Assembly (NCBI GenBank): GCA_965219875.1
Contig: CBDCOW010000003.1
Location: 1 to 64,000, forward strand
Source of the DNA: DAOUKH01 sp965219875
GTDB lineage: Bacteria; Chloroflexota; Dehalococcoidia; SHYB01
Reading direction: 5' to 3'
DNA length: 64,000 bases
Shown: one piece after another, positions 9,310 through 17,427 of the stretch
Position numbering within the stretch: position 1 is the first letter of the stretch
How the letters are laid out: each line of letters begins with the position of its first letter
The notes under the pieces: generated by a model
The model's input: only the letters and a program-made list of their open reading frames with translations
The model's database searches: none
What the model was told of the DNA's origin: nothing
Translations under genes and position numbers: made by a program

Positions 9310-10250
9310 AGGTCCGCCCGCTCCTCGAACTTGATGCGCGGGTCGACGATCACCAGCAGGATGTCGGACAGCAGCGTGCCGATCAGCCCCAGCGCGCTGA
9401 CCAGCATCACGATGCTGCCGGCCAGGTACATGTCCTGCCCCAGCAACGCGTTCCAGCAGCAGCGGGCCGATGGTGGGCAGGCTGAGCACCATGGCGGTGA
9501 TCGCCTCGCCCGATACCAACGTCGGCAGTACGCCGCCGATGCCGCTGACGATCGGGTTCACGGCTATGCGCACCGGGTACTTGAACAGCAGCCGGGTCTC
9601 GGCCACGCCCTTGGTGCGCGCGGTGACCACGTACTGCTTGGGCAGCTCGTCGAGCAGCGTGGCCCGCAGCACGCGGATCATGCCGGCGGTACCGGCGCTG
9701 CCGATCACGATCAGCGGCAGCGGCAGATGCTTGGCCAGGTCCACCACCTTGCCGAAGCTCCACGACGCCAGCGCGTACTCCGGGCTGAACAGGCCGCCCA
9801 CGCTCCAGTTGGTCCAGCGGTAGATCACGAACTGCAGCAGCAGGGCGAGCAGAAAGTTGGGCGTGGCGAGCCCGATGAAGCCGAACACGGTAAACACATA
9901 ATCGCCGGGCGCGTACTGATGGGTGGCGGAGTAGATCCCGATCGGCACTGCCACCGCGAACACGAACAGCAGCGACGCGAAGCTGATCGTGGCCGTGAGC
10001 CAGTAGCGTTCGCTGATCAGCCGGTTCACCGGCATGCCGTGGATCAGCGACTGGCCCATGTCGCCCTGCAGCAGGTTGAAGAACCACTTGCCGTAGCGCA
10101 GCAGGAACGGGCGGTTCAGGCCGTACTGCAGTTCCAGGTAGCGAATGTCGTCGGCGGATACCGAACGTCCGCTGGCCCGCATCTGCTGGATCATGGTGGA
10201 CAGCGCGTCGCCGGGCGGCAGCTCGATCAGCACGAACGACACGAACCGGC
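9306..10250 (-). pseudogene. Dpp/Opp-type ABC transporter permease, first subunit (DppB-like), 5'-truncated and frameshifted
   Basis: First permease of the importer. The reading begins in mid-helix (VSFVLIELPPGDALS): the usual 15-25 N-terminal residues and the start codon are missing because the sequence joins a different gene near 10,245. The rest is typical: LQYGLNRPFLLRYGKWF, several membrane spans, and the EAA loop ARTKGVAETRLLFKYPVR. One extra base near 9450 shifts the frame after GPLLLE; the correct frame (ALLGQDMYLAGS to DPRIKFEERADL) ends at 9306. Without repair the two permeases read as one artificial fusion. Broken as sequenced. Confidence 0.85.
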
Positions 10251-10256
10251 CATGAC
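10240..10256. other. Junction between two truncated genes (probable chimeric join or recombination point)
   Basis: Reading the minus strand, codons for a DUF4387 protein (VTIPRNVMAG) run directly into codons for the inside of a DppB-like permease (SFVLIELPPGD). One gene lacks its end and the other its beginning, and they have no functional relation. No transposon end, tRNA or inverted repeat was noticed at the join. Indels are frequent on the left and absent on the right. Confidence 0.7.
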
Positions 10257-10484
10257 GTTGCGGGGGATGGTGACTTTGATGGCGTAGGCGGGCTCGTAGA
10301 TGAAGACCTTGGCCTCGTCGACGGGGACGGCGTAGAGGCGGGCGACGACCGAGGGCGAGACGGCCTCGGCTTCGACGACGCGCCGGAAGTCCTCGGGGCG
10401 GTCGAACATGACGTCGAACGTTCTGAGGGAGGCGCCGGCGTTGGCGCTCCGCACGGCGCTGGCGATGTCGCGCAGCTTGGTCAT
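10245..10484 (-). pseudogene. DUF4387 family protein, 3'-truncated
   Basis: ATG 10484 begins a protein matching DUF4387 (MTKLRDIASAVRSANAGA, FDVMFDRPEDFRRV, VFIYEPAYAIKVTIPR). This small protein of about 105-110 aa is normally the partner of an AtuA-like (DUF1446) protein, which lies immediately upstream here with a 24-nt gap. After about 80 residues the frame leaves the family at the junction, losing the usual 25-residue tail. The role of DUF4387 is unknown; gene pairing suggests involvement with terpenoid or hydroxy-acid catabolism. Confidence 0.75.
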
Positions 10485-10508
10485 GGGCCCGGTCTCCTCT
10501 TCACGCGT

Positions 10509-11864
10509 CTAGAGGTCGATGATCTCGACGGTGGCGGTGTCGCGCCAGGTTTGGGGTTCGAGGATGTGCCAGACGCTCCATTCGAAGACCTCGCCGACGG
10601 GGATGGCACCGCCGGGGAAGGGCTGGGCGACGTTGCCCGCGGTGGTCAGCTTGCCGGGGAACTCGACGTGGCCCGCGACGGCGGCGTGGCGGGCCACGGC
10701 GGCGGTAGCGGTGGACTGGTCGGCGGCGACGCCCTCGATCAGGATGCCGACCTCGTGGGCGGGGCGGTGGCGCAGGGGTTCGTTGGGACCCATGACGGCG
10801 TCGCGGCCGTAGGTGCGGAAGCGCACGGTATAGCTGCCGCGCTCGATGCCCGCGATCTCGAGGTTGCGCTCCGCCGCGGCGCGGACCTGCTCGTAGAACT
10901 CGTCGATGTGCTCGATGAGGGCGGGGTCGCGGGCGGCGATGATCTGGATTGAACGGTAGCCGACGGGAGCGGCACCCTCGAGCTTGACGGTGTAGCGGTC
11001 CGTGGGCCGGAACTCGGCGCCGGAGACCCGCACCGAGCGTTCGTCGATGGCCTCGAACCGGGCGTTGGTTATGTCCAGTGTGCCGGAGGGCAGCACGGTC
11101 TCGTAGGGGTCGGCGTTCTCGTAGAGCGAGACGGCGGCCACGGTGCGGGGCGTGGAGACAACGCCCGCCTTTGTCGGCTCGGCGACGAAGTGGTCGGCGC
11201 GGAGGGTGATGAAGGCGCAGGAGCCTTCCTGGACGGGCGTCGTCATGAGGGGGCCCTTGTCCATGGTGCGGGCGGCGTGCCACGCGAGGCCCTGGTGGAA
11301 ACCGGCCCGCAGCGGCGGACCGGCGAAGATGGCGGGATCGGTGCAGCGCCCGCCCACGATGACGTCGGCGCCCGCTTCGAGCGCCTCCGTGAAGGGCTCG
11401 ACGCCCATCATCGCGACGATGTGGGCGCTGCGGTCAACGGCCTCGCCGGTCAGCGCGGGGACGGGGCCCATGGGCGCGACCTTGCCCTCGGCGAGCTTCG
11501 TCTTGACGTAGGACTTCTCGACCTCGCAGCGCAGGAGGGCGAGGCGGAAGCTGAGTCCTTTGGCGCGGGCGATATCGCGGACGATGTCGGCGACGGCGTC
11601 CACCTGGATGTCGCCGCCCGCGGTGCCCGCCGAGCCCATGATGAAGGGGACGCCGATGGAGCGGGCGCCTTCGATGAGGGTGCCGAGGTCCTGTTTGGTG
11701 CCCCGGTAGTTGAACGAGCCGGTGCCGAGCTGCAGCGGGCCGAGGTCGGAGGTGCCGGCGTCGGAGGCGATGAAGTGGGGTTGCCGGTCGAGTCCCGCCT
11801 TGAACCCGCGGTAGGAGAAGCCGGCCCCGACGAGGCCGATCGACATCATGCGCATCTCGTCCAT
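10509..11864 (-). CDS. AtuA-like acyclic terpene utilisation family protein (DUF1446)
   Basis: 451 aa from ATG 11864. Matches the DUF1446/AtuA family: GLVGAGFSYRG, SDAGTSDLGP, GSAGTAGGD, VIVGGRCTDPAIFAGPPL. AtuA is encoded in the citronellol/geraniol catabolic cluster of Pseudomonas, but its reaction is not established. It sits 17 nt downstream of an LLM oxidoreductase and is followed by DUF4387, all minus strand. The pairing with DUF4387 is the common arrangement in Actinobacteria, Proteobacteria and Chloroflexota. An open frame upstream of 11864 is only the antisense-like shadow of the LLM gene, so the methionine at 11864 was chosen. Confidence 0.85.
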   Translation of the reverse strand: MDEMRMMSIGLVGAGFSYRGFKAGLDRQPHFIASDAGTSDLGPLQLGTGSFNYRGTKQDLGTLIEGARSIGVPFIMGSAGTAGGDIQVDAVADIVRDIARAKGLSFRLALLRCEVEKSYVKTKLAEGKVAPMGPVPALTGEAVDRSAHIVAMMGVEPFTEALEAGADVIVGGRCTDPAIFAGPPLRAGFHQGLAWHAARTMDKGPLMTTPVQEGSCAFITLRADHFVAEPTKAGVVSTPRTVAAVSLYENADPYETVLPSGTLDITNARFEAIDERSVRVSGAEFRPTDRYTVKLEGAAPVGYRSIQIIAARDPALIEHIDEFYEQVRAAAERNLEIAGIERGSYTVRFRTYGRDAVMGPNEPLRHRPAHEVGILIEGVAADQSTATAAVARHAAVAGHVEFPGKLTTAGNVAQPFPGGAIPVGEVFEWSVWHILEPQTWRDTATVEIIDL

Positions 11865-11881
11865 GGCAGCCTCGGCGCGGG

Positions 11882-12742
11882 CTAGTCCAGGTAGTCCTTG
11901 TAATCCTTGGCGTGCTGCTCGATTTCGCGGCGGACGGTGTCTTGGTCGGCGCCCGTGGTGGTGCGGAGGATGATGCGGTTCGCGCCGGCCTCGATATAGG
12001 CGGCGCCGACGTCCGGCCCTTCGTCTTCGCCGACGAGCATGGTGACGTCCAGCGAGTTGGGGTCGCGGCCGGCGGCAGCGGCTAGCTCGTGGAGCTCGCG
12101 GATTTTCTCGCCGAGGGCCTGGGGCGTGAAGCGGTGGGGGAGCCAGCCATCGCCGTATTTCACGACGCGGGGGAGGACGTTCTTGGCGTAGCCGCCGATC
12201 AGGATAGGCGGGTTCGGTTGCTGGAGCGGCTTGGGGTCGCAGCGCAGGAGGGGGAAGTCGTGGAACTCGCCGTGGAACTCGGCGCGCTCCTTCGTCCACA
12301 ACTCCTTCATCACCAGGCAGGCTTCGAGGGACTGCGCCCAGGGACGGTCCGTGTCGCCGCCCATGATCGCGGTCTCTTCTTTATTCCATCCCGTGCCGAT
12401 GCCGAAGATGAAGCGCCCGCCCCCGTAACGGTCGAGGGTGGCGATCTGTTTGGCGAGGAGCAGCGTGTTGCGCTCGGGCATGAGCAGGACGCAGGTGCCG
12501 ATCTTGATGTGGGAGGTAGCCTTCGCGGCCAAGGCCATGGCTACGATGGGGTCCATGAAGCCGGGCACCTGGCCGCCGGGGAAGACGGGGGAATAGCTGG
12601 CGCACTCGACGGGCGCGACGGGATGGTCGGAGACCCAGTACGACTCGAAGCCGGCGTCCTCGACGTCCTTGGCCATGACGGCGGGATCGACGTTCACGGC
12701 CGGCGGCTCGGGCGGGTTGGGTAGCTGGACGCCGATGTTCAC
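11882..12742 (-). CDS. LLM-class F420-dependent oxidoreductase (copy 1 of a tandem pair)
   Basis: 286 aa TIM-barrel luciferase-like monooxygenase/reductase. Family signatures: GFESYWVSDHPVAP near the N-terminus, ATLDRYGGGRFIFGIGTGWN around residues 105-125, and PILIGGYAKNVLPRVVKYGD with GWLPHRF late. Members use F420 or FMN for hydride transfer; the presence of cofD and cofC in this window favours F420. ATG 12742 follows a GAGGAG site. It is closely similar in order and wording to the next gene, so the two arose by tandem duplication. Substrate unknown. Confidence 0.88.
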   Translation of the reverse strand: MNIGVQLPNPPEPPAVNVDPAVMAKDVEDAGFESYWVSDHPVAPVECASYSPVFPGGQVPGFMDPIVAMALAAKATSHIKIGTCVLLMPERNTLLLAKQIATLDRYGGGRFIFGIGTGWNKEETAIMGGDTDRPWAQSLEACLVMKELWTKERAEFHGEFHDFPLLRCDPKPLQQPNPPILIGGYAKNVLPRVVKYGDGWLPHRFTPQALGEKIRELHELAAAAGRDPNSLDVTMLVGEDEGPDVGAAYIEAGANRIILRTTTGADQDTVRREIEQHAKDYKDYLD

Positions 12743-12766
12743 GAAGCGCTCCTCATTGGCGCACCG

Positions 12767-13615
12767 CTAGCCGAGGAGCTTCTTGGCGTGGTCGTTGATG
12801 GCCTCGGCGAATTCGTCCTCGGTGAGGACCGACGGCGAACGGACGATGAGACGCTGGACCCCCGCCTTCTCGTAGCGCTCGATCAGACCGCGGTCGGTCC
12901 CTTCGCCGTAGGTGAAGGAGATGTCGAGGGCGTCGAAGTCGCGGCCCGCCTCGTCCATCAGGCGGCGCAGGCGCTCGACCTCGGGGGCGAGCTCCTCGGG
13001 GGTGTAGCGGTGCGGCAGCCAGCCCTCGCCGTACTTGACCACGCGGTCGAGAGCGCGCTTGGCGATACCGCCGATAAGGACCGGCGGATGCGGCTTCTGG
13101 GCGGGCTTCGGCGCGCACCGCACCTGCGGGTAGTCGTAGAACTCGCCGTGGTATTCGGAAATTTCGTTCGTCCACAGGTCCTTGAGGACCTCGACGGCTT
13201 CGAGCGACTGCGCCCAGGGCCGCTTGGGGTCGCCGCCCATGATGACGCTCTCCTCCTTGTTCCATCCCGAGCCGATGGCGAGGATGAAGCGGCCGCCGCT
13301 GTAGACGTCGATGGTGGCGATCTCCTTCGCCAACTGAATCGGGTTGCGCTCGGGCATGAGCAGGACCGAGGGGCCGAACTTGATCCGCGAGGTCACCACC
13401 GACGCCCGGGCCAGCGCCATCATGGGATCGAAGAAGCCGGGAACCTGCCCGCCGGGGAAGACCGGCGAGTAGCTGGAGCACTCGATGGGCGCGATGAGGT
13501 GATCGGCGACCCAGTAGGACTCGAAGCCGGCGTCCTCGACCTGCTTGGCGACGAACGCGGGGTCGAGGTTGACGTGGGGATAGATCGGCAGGGGATGAGA
13601 GATGCCGAACTTCAT
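12767..13615 (-). CDS. LLM-class F420-dependent oxidoreductase (copy 2 of a tandem pair)
   Basis: 282 aa from ATG 13615, site GAGGAG. Shares with its neighbour VEDAGFESYWV, SYSPVFPGGQVPGF, VLLMPERNP, GGRFI and GWNKEE, the motif MGGDPKRPWAQSLEA, and GWLPHRYTPEEL. Same barrel fold and probably the same cofactor. The start overlaps the stop of the upstream SDR by 4 nt (ATGA), so the SDR, both LLM genes, the AtuA-like gene and DUF4387 form one minus-strand operon. The C-terminal 60 residues diverge most from copy 1, which suggests a different substrate. Confidence 0.88.
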   Translation of the reverse strand: MKFGISHPLPIYPHVNLDPAFVAKQVEDAGFESYWVADHLIAPIECSSYSPVFPGGQVPGFFDPMMALARASVVTSRIKFGPSVLLMPERNPIQLAKEIATIDVYSGGRFILAIGSGWNKEESVIMGGDPKRPWAQSLEAVEVLKDLWTNEISEYHGEFYDYPQVRCAPKPAQKPHPPVLIGGIAKRALDRVVKYGEGWLPHRYTPEELAPEVERLRRLMDEAGRDFDALDISFTYGEGTDRGLIERYEKAGVQRLIVRSPSVLTEDEFAEAINDHAKKLLG

Positions 13616-14397
13616 GGAAGCACTCCTCGTTCATGGAATGGGGGCCGGGACAGGCCGTGCTCCGCGTCGAATTCGGGGGCGCTGACGAGATGCCCCGTCA
13701 TCGACGCCGGCGTTTGCAGCGCCAGGAAGACGGCGGTCTCCCCCGTGTCGTCGGGAAGGCGCATGCGCGGGTTGGCGGTCCAGTCTTCGTTGGGTCTTGT
13801 GTAGACGAGGCCCGGGTCGAGCAGGTTGACGGCGACGCCGGAGTCCGCGACCTCGGCGGCCAGGGCCTCGCTGACCCGGTTGAGAGCGGCCTTGGAGGCC
13901 CCGTAGGCGCCCCAGCCGGGGCGTCCGAGGTTAGCGGCGCCGGAGGTCACGTTCACCACGACGCCCCGGCCCTGTTCGATCATCAACGGCACGACCGCCT
14001 GGCAGACGAGCAGGGCCGCGGTGCAGTTAACGTCCATGATCCGCCGCCACTCGTCGATCTCGTAGTCGAGGACGGGGACGTGGCGCGATTGGGCGTTGGT
14101 GTGCAGGCGATAGCCGCCGGCGTTGTTGACCAGGATGTCGATGCCGCCGAGCGCCTCGACGGCTTGCGCCGTCATGCGGGCGATCTGCGCGGCGTCAGTT
14201 AAGTCGGCGGTAAGGGCGGCTCCGGCGCGGCCCAAGGCGCGAATCGCGGCGGCGGCCTCTTCGACCTCAGCGGAGGTGCGGGCGACGACCGCCACGTCGG
14301 CGCCCTCGGCGGCGTAGGCCAGCGCGATACTGCGGCCGATGCCCCGTCCGCCTCCGGTCACGAGGGCCCGCCGTCCCTGTAAACGCTGCGTCGCCAC
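13612..14397 (-). CDS. Short-chain dehydrogenase/reductase (SDR)
   Basis: 261 aa, GTG start at 14397. Classical SDR: ALVTGGGRGIGRS (TGxxxGxG cofactor loop), LVNNAGG, then YGASKAALNRV holding the catalytic Tyr-x3-Lys, preceded by NVTSGAANLG with the catalytic Ser. NAD(P)-dependent oxidation or reduction of a hydroxyl/keto group. First gene of the minus-strand operon ending at the AtuA-like/DUF4387 pair. Ordinary length; substrate not predictable. Confidence 0.88.
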   Translation of the reverse strand: MATQRLQGRRALVTGGGRGIGRSIALAYAAEGADVAVVARTSAEVEEAAAAIRALGRAGAALTADLTDAAQIARMTAQAVEALGGIDILVNNAGGYRLHTNAQSRHVPVLDYEIDEWRRIMDVNCTAALLVCQAVVPLMIEQGRGVVVNVTSGAANLGRPGWGAYGASKAALNRVSEALAAEVADSGVAVNLLDPGLVYTRPNEDWTANPRMRLPDDTGETAVFLALQTPASMTGHLVSAPEFDAEHGLSRPPFHERGVLP

Positions 14398-14522
14398 AAT
14401 GGGGGAGGATGGCAGGAGGGGGCGGGTTCGTCAAGCCGACGGTGGGCTGGGAGGGGCGCCCTTTGGCGCCTAGGCGCGTGGAACCCAACAGCCACATGTC
14501 ATCGAAGCCTACCAACCCCGCC

Positions 14523-14575
14523 CACCGCGGTGTGACACCGGCCCCTTTCTCGCCCCCAAGAGCCTGTGCTAGCCT
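14523..14575 (+). repeat. 53-bp repeat, copy A, ending in an extended -10-like promoter element
   Basis: Matches 15226-15278 at 50 of 53 positions. It contains the 14-mer GCGGTGTGACACCG (14527-14540) and ends TGCTAGCCT, an extended -10 (TGn plus TAGCCT at 14570-14575). It lies upstream of the DUF4258/YgiT pair, so it is probably its promoter region. Confidence 0.75.
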
Positions 14576-14594
14576 GCTCGTGTTAAAGTAGACA

Positions 14595-14634
14595 GTCGGC
14601 GGAGCGGTGCGCTTGGAGCGCGTGGTCCGCCGAC
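14595..14634 (+). promoter_or_regulatory. Leader stem-loop upstream of the DUF4258 gene
   Basis: GTCGGCGGA (14595-14603) pairs with TCCGCCGAC (14626-14634), and an inner GCGCT/AGCGC pair (14609-14621) extends it to a 40-nt hairpin just after the presumed promoter and 16 nt before GTG 14651. A partly matching GTCGGCGGAG also follows repeat copy B, so part of the leader was duplicated with the promoter. Confidence 0.5.
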
Positions 14635-14650
14635 GATAAGGCTCGCTCGT

Positions 14651-14959
14651 GTGAAGACACTCCGACAGGTTCGCGCGCAGCTCAACACAGGTGAATTCGA
14701 CTTCTCCCGCCACGCTCTCGGGCGAGTCGTGGAGAGAAACATCAGCGAACACGAAGTCAGAGAGGCGGGTCAACAGGCGGCCATCATTGAGGACTACCCT
14801 AGCGACAAGTACTCTCCGAGTTGCTTGCTCTTGGGTTTCACCCAAGCAGGGAGACCTCTGCACATCCACGTTTCCCTCGCGGACACCCCACTTTTGAGAG
14901 TCGTTACACTGTATGAGCCAAGCGCGGCTGGATGGACCGACTACTCCAAGAGGAGGTAA
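14651..14959 (+). CDS. DUF4258 protein, probable toxin of a toxin-antitoxin-like pair
   Basis: 102 aa, GTG start. DUF4258 pattern: DFSRHALGRVVERNISEHEV near the N-terminus, IIEDYPSDKYSPS in the middle, then CLLLGFTQAGRPLHIHVSL and LLRVVTLYEP. DUF4258 proteins often pair with YgiT-type zinc-finger antitoxins and are thought to resemble RelE-fold toxins; the pairing here is exact, the next gene starting 2 nt after the stop. Catalytic function is inferred only. The module is flanked by two copies of a 53-bp promoter repeat. Confidence 0.82.
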   Translation: MKTLRQVRAQLNTGEFDFSRHALGRVVERNISEHEVREAGQQAAIIEDYPSDKYSPSCLLLGFTQAGRPLHIHVSLADTPLLRVVTLYEPSAAGWTDYSKRR

Positions 14960-14961
14960 AG

Positions 14962-15195
14962 ATGTTTACCTGCGCGGTCTGTGATGCGAAAGAGGGGCGT
15001 GAGGAGTTGGTTGACGAGGTCTTTCACGTCGACGGACAGTATGTCCTCGTCGGCCGTATTCCGGCGGTGGTGTGCGCACGTTGCGGCGAGGAGGCCTTCA
15101 GCCGTGAGACAACGGAGAAGGTCCGTCTGATGGTCCATGGCGAGGCGAAGGCGACAATGTCTATCTCCATGCAGGTTTTCGACTTCGCCTCATGA
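14962..15195 (+). CDS. YgiT-type zinc-finger protein, probable antitoxin
   Basis: 77 aa. ATG 14962 has a perfect AGGAGG site seven bases upstream, inside the end of the toxin gene. N-terminal CAVC and a second CARC (about residues 4-7 and 37-40) form the YgiT/MqsA-type zinc ribbon. The family's helix-turn-helix domain is absent or minimal at this length, so this is the short zinc-finger-only form that accompanies DUF4258. It would bind the toxin and perhaps the operon promoter. Confidence 0.82.
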   Translation: MFTCAVCDAKEGREELVDEVFHVDGQYVLVGRIPAVVCARCGEEAFSRETTEKVRLMVHGEAKATMSISMQVFDFAS

Positions 15196-15225
15196 TCGAT
15201 GATCCTCGCCGCCCCGCTGCTCTGG

Positions 15226-15278
15226 CACCGCGGTGTGACATCGGCCCCTTCCTCGCCCCCAAGAGCCCGTGCTAGCCT
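15226..15278 (+). repeat. 53-bp repeat, copy B, promoter region of the ABC exporter genes
   Basis: Copy of 14523-14575 with three substitutions, ending TGCTAGCCT (TAGCCT at 15273-15278). It lies 87 nt before the ABC ATPase start. The 14-mer GCGGTGTGACATCG (15230-15243) occurs again in reverse orientation at 23122-23135. Confidence 0.75.
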
Positions 15279-15364
15279 AATAGATGGTCGGCGGAGTGCC
15301 TCGGCTTCGAGTAGGCGCGCCGCCCGCACCGAACGGGCGTTGAAAGGTTGGGACCGCGGCGTAG

Positions 15365-16396
15365 ATGACAGATCAACCGATGCTCCAGGTCGAAGATCTA
15401 GTCATGGTCTACCCCGGCGGCGTGCGAGCCGTCGACGGCATCTCGTTCTCGGTTGCGCGGGGCGAGTTCTTCGGCTTCCTCGGACCCAACGGCGCCGGCA
15501 AGAGCACGACCCTCAAGGTGCTGGGCACCCTGCTCAGGAAGACCTCGGGGCGGGTGACCGTGGCCGGTTACGACATCGACCGGCAGCCCGGGGCCATCCG
15601 TGAGAATATCGGCTTCGCGCTGCAGGAGGTCGGCCTCGACGACCTCGCGTCGGGACGAGACTTCCTGCGCCTTCAAGGCCTGCTCTACAAGCTCCCGCGC
15701 CGTCGCGCCGAGGAGCGCGCCGACGAGCTGCTGGCCCTACTGGGCTTGGAGGATGCCGCCGACCGCAAGGTGGGGGCCTACTCCGGCGGGATGCGCCGCC
15801 GCGTCGATCTCCTGAGCGCCTTGGTCCACGAGCCGCCGATCCTGTTCCTCGACGAGCCGACCACGGGGCTCGATCCGCAGAGCCGCCTCGTCATCTGGGA
15901 CTACCTGAAGCAGTTGAACGCGGAGGGCGTCACCATCGTCCTCACGACGCAGATCATGGAGGAAGCCGACCGCCTGTGCCGACGCATCGCGATCATCGAC
16001 GAGGGCAAGATCGTGGCGCGAGGGACGCCGGACTCGTTGAAGGACGCGGTGGGCGGCGACGTCGTGTCGCTGACCGTCGCTACCGAGGACGGGGCGGACG
16101 GCCCGAGCGACCCCGACGGCGTCCGCGCTCTGGTGACGGCGCAGTCCTACGTGCAGGACGCGACTTGGGCCGGCGACTGCCTGCAGATCACCGTCGACGA
16201 CGGCGGGTCCGCGGCGGCCGGCCTGATGCGGACGCTCAACGAGCGCGGTGTGCCCGTCGCGTCGGTCTCGGTGTCCGAGCCCACCCTCGACGATGTCTTT
16301 CTGAAATTCACCGGCCGGTCGATCCGCTCCGATGCGGGCTCCGGCAGCGGCGGCGACGCGCTGTTCCGGCCCTTCCTCGGCCTCAAGAATCGCTGA
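15365..16396 (+). CDS. ABC transporter ATP-binding protein, DrrA/antibiotic-exporter type
   Basis: 343 aa cytoplasmic ATPase. Walker A GPNGAGKSTT, Q-loop in GFALQEVGLDD, signature YSGGMRRRVDLL, Walker B LFLDEPTTGLDP, and the switch region TTQIMEEADRLC. The C-terminal about 110 residues match the extension seen in daunorubicin-resistance-type ATPases (VSEPTLDDVFLKFTG). ATG 15365. The stop TGA shares a base with the permease ATG (TGATG), so the two form a DrrAB-like export unit. Substrate unknown. Confidence 0.9.
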   Translation: MTDQPMLQVEDLVMVYPGGVRAVDGISFSVARGEFFGFLGPNGAGKSTTLKVLGTLLRKTSGRVTVAGYDIDRQPGAIRENIGFALQEVGLDDLASGRDFLRLQGLLYKLPRRRAEERADELLALLGLEDAADRKVGAYSGGMRRRVDLLSALVHEPPILFLDEPTTGLDPQSRLVIWDYLKQLNAEGVTIVLTTQIMEEADRLCRRIAIIDEGKIVARGTPDSLKDAVGGDVVSLTVATEDGADGPSDPDGVRALVTAQSYVQDATWAGDCLQITVDDGGSAAAGLMRTLNERGVPVASVSVSEPTLDDVFLKFTGRSIRSDAGSGSGGDALFRPFLGLKNR

Positions 16397-17163
16397 TGCT
16401 TCGACTCGCGGCAGAAACCTACTACCTCTACCGGCGCAACATCCGCATCTGGATGCTGCAGCCGATCATCATCATTCCGCCGCTGTTTATCACGGCCTTC
16501 TTCTTCGTGGTGTTCAGCGCCGGCTTCGATGGCCTGATCTTTCTTCCCGAGTTTCCCACGGACGACTATCAGGCGTTCCTCACACCCATGATCGTCGTGC
16601 AGGCGATCATCTTCACCTCCGCCGACGCGGGCCTCGCGCTCATCACCGACATGCTCTCGGGTTATCTGGACAAGCTGCTCCTCGCGCCGATCAACCGCCT
16701 CTCGATCCTGGCGGGGCATCTGCTCGTCGCGGCCACGCGCGGCCTGCTGCAAGGGCTCGTCGTCATCCTGATCGCCTTCGCCTTCGGCGTGACGTTCGAG
16801 ACGGGCGCCGTCGGCGTCATCGTCCTGCTGCTCGCGTCGTCGGTCTTTGGCCTTATCTGGTCATGTCTCAGCCTGCTCATCGCGCTGAAGACGAGGAGCG
16901 CGCAAGCGATGCAGGCCTCGTTCATCATCTTCTTCCCGTTCGTCTTTATCACCACCGCCTTCCTCCCCGTCGAACTCCTCGGCGGGTGGTTCGAGGTTGC
17001 CGTCAAGCTCAACCCCGTCACCTACGTCATGGACGCCCTCCGCGCGCTGGTCATCGACGGCTGGGACTGGAGCACGATCCTGCCCGGCTTCTGGGTGCTC
17101 GCGGGAGGGTCCTTGCTGTTCGTGACCTGGACCACCTGGATGTTCCGCAAGGAAACGGCCTAG
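16396..17163 (+). CDS. ABC-2 type transporter permease (DrrB-like)
   Basis: 255 aa with six predicted membrane helices (for example IIIIPPLFITAFFFVVFSAG and QASFIIFFPFVFITTAFLPV) and the ABC-2 family tail LNPVTYVMDALRALVIDGWD. Translationally coupled to the ATPase at 16396. Together they would export a lipophilic compound or lipid. No regulator is adjacent; the promoter is probably repeat copy B. Confidence 0.88.
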   Translation: MLRLAAETYYLYRRNIRIWMLQPIIIIPPLFITAFFFVVFSAGFDGLIFLPEFPTDDYQAFLTPMIVVQAIIFTSADAGLALITDMLSGYLDKLLLAPINRLSILAGHLLVAATRGLLQGLVVILIAFAFGVTFETGAVGVIVLLLASSVFGLIWSCLSLLIALKTRSAQAMQASFIIFFPFVFITTAFLPVELLGGWFEVAVKLNPVTYVMDALRALVIDGWDWSTILPGFWVLAGGSLLFVTWTTWMFRKETA

Positions 17164-17427
17164 GCGCTCGGCACGCTGGCTCTTTCGCCGCCGTCGCGTC
17201 CACCTCGACATGCTCGGCCCCAGGGCTTGACCGCGGCATAGAGCGGAGAGCGACCTTACACCTCTCTCTCCCTGAGGGAGACTGAGAGAGGGCACGCGCA
17301 GCAGGCGCGCCGGCGCCCGCCAGCCACCCCGCCCCCAAATGCCCCGCAACGTAGTACTATGCCGCCAGCGTCAGGACATGCCCTGCACAGGCAGCAGGCC
17401 CACACATGGCCCAGATTGAGGTGACCA
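17164..17427. repeat. Intergenic stretch with a copy of the CTCTCTCCCT...GAGAGAGGG repeat
   Basis: The core 17254-17292 (TTACACCTCTCTCTCCCTGA and the following AGGGAGACTGAGAGAGGGC) belongs to the same dispersed family as 27129-27170 and 27235-27272. The two halves are mutually complementary and can form a hairpin. No gene was seen in the stretch. Confidence 0.6.

Noticed and set aside
8194..10242. Single 682-aa fused permease
   Set aside because: The fusion arises from one extra base near 9450; the normal stop at 9306 and GTGA start of the second permease are present in the proper frames.
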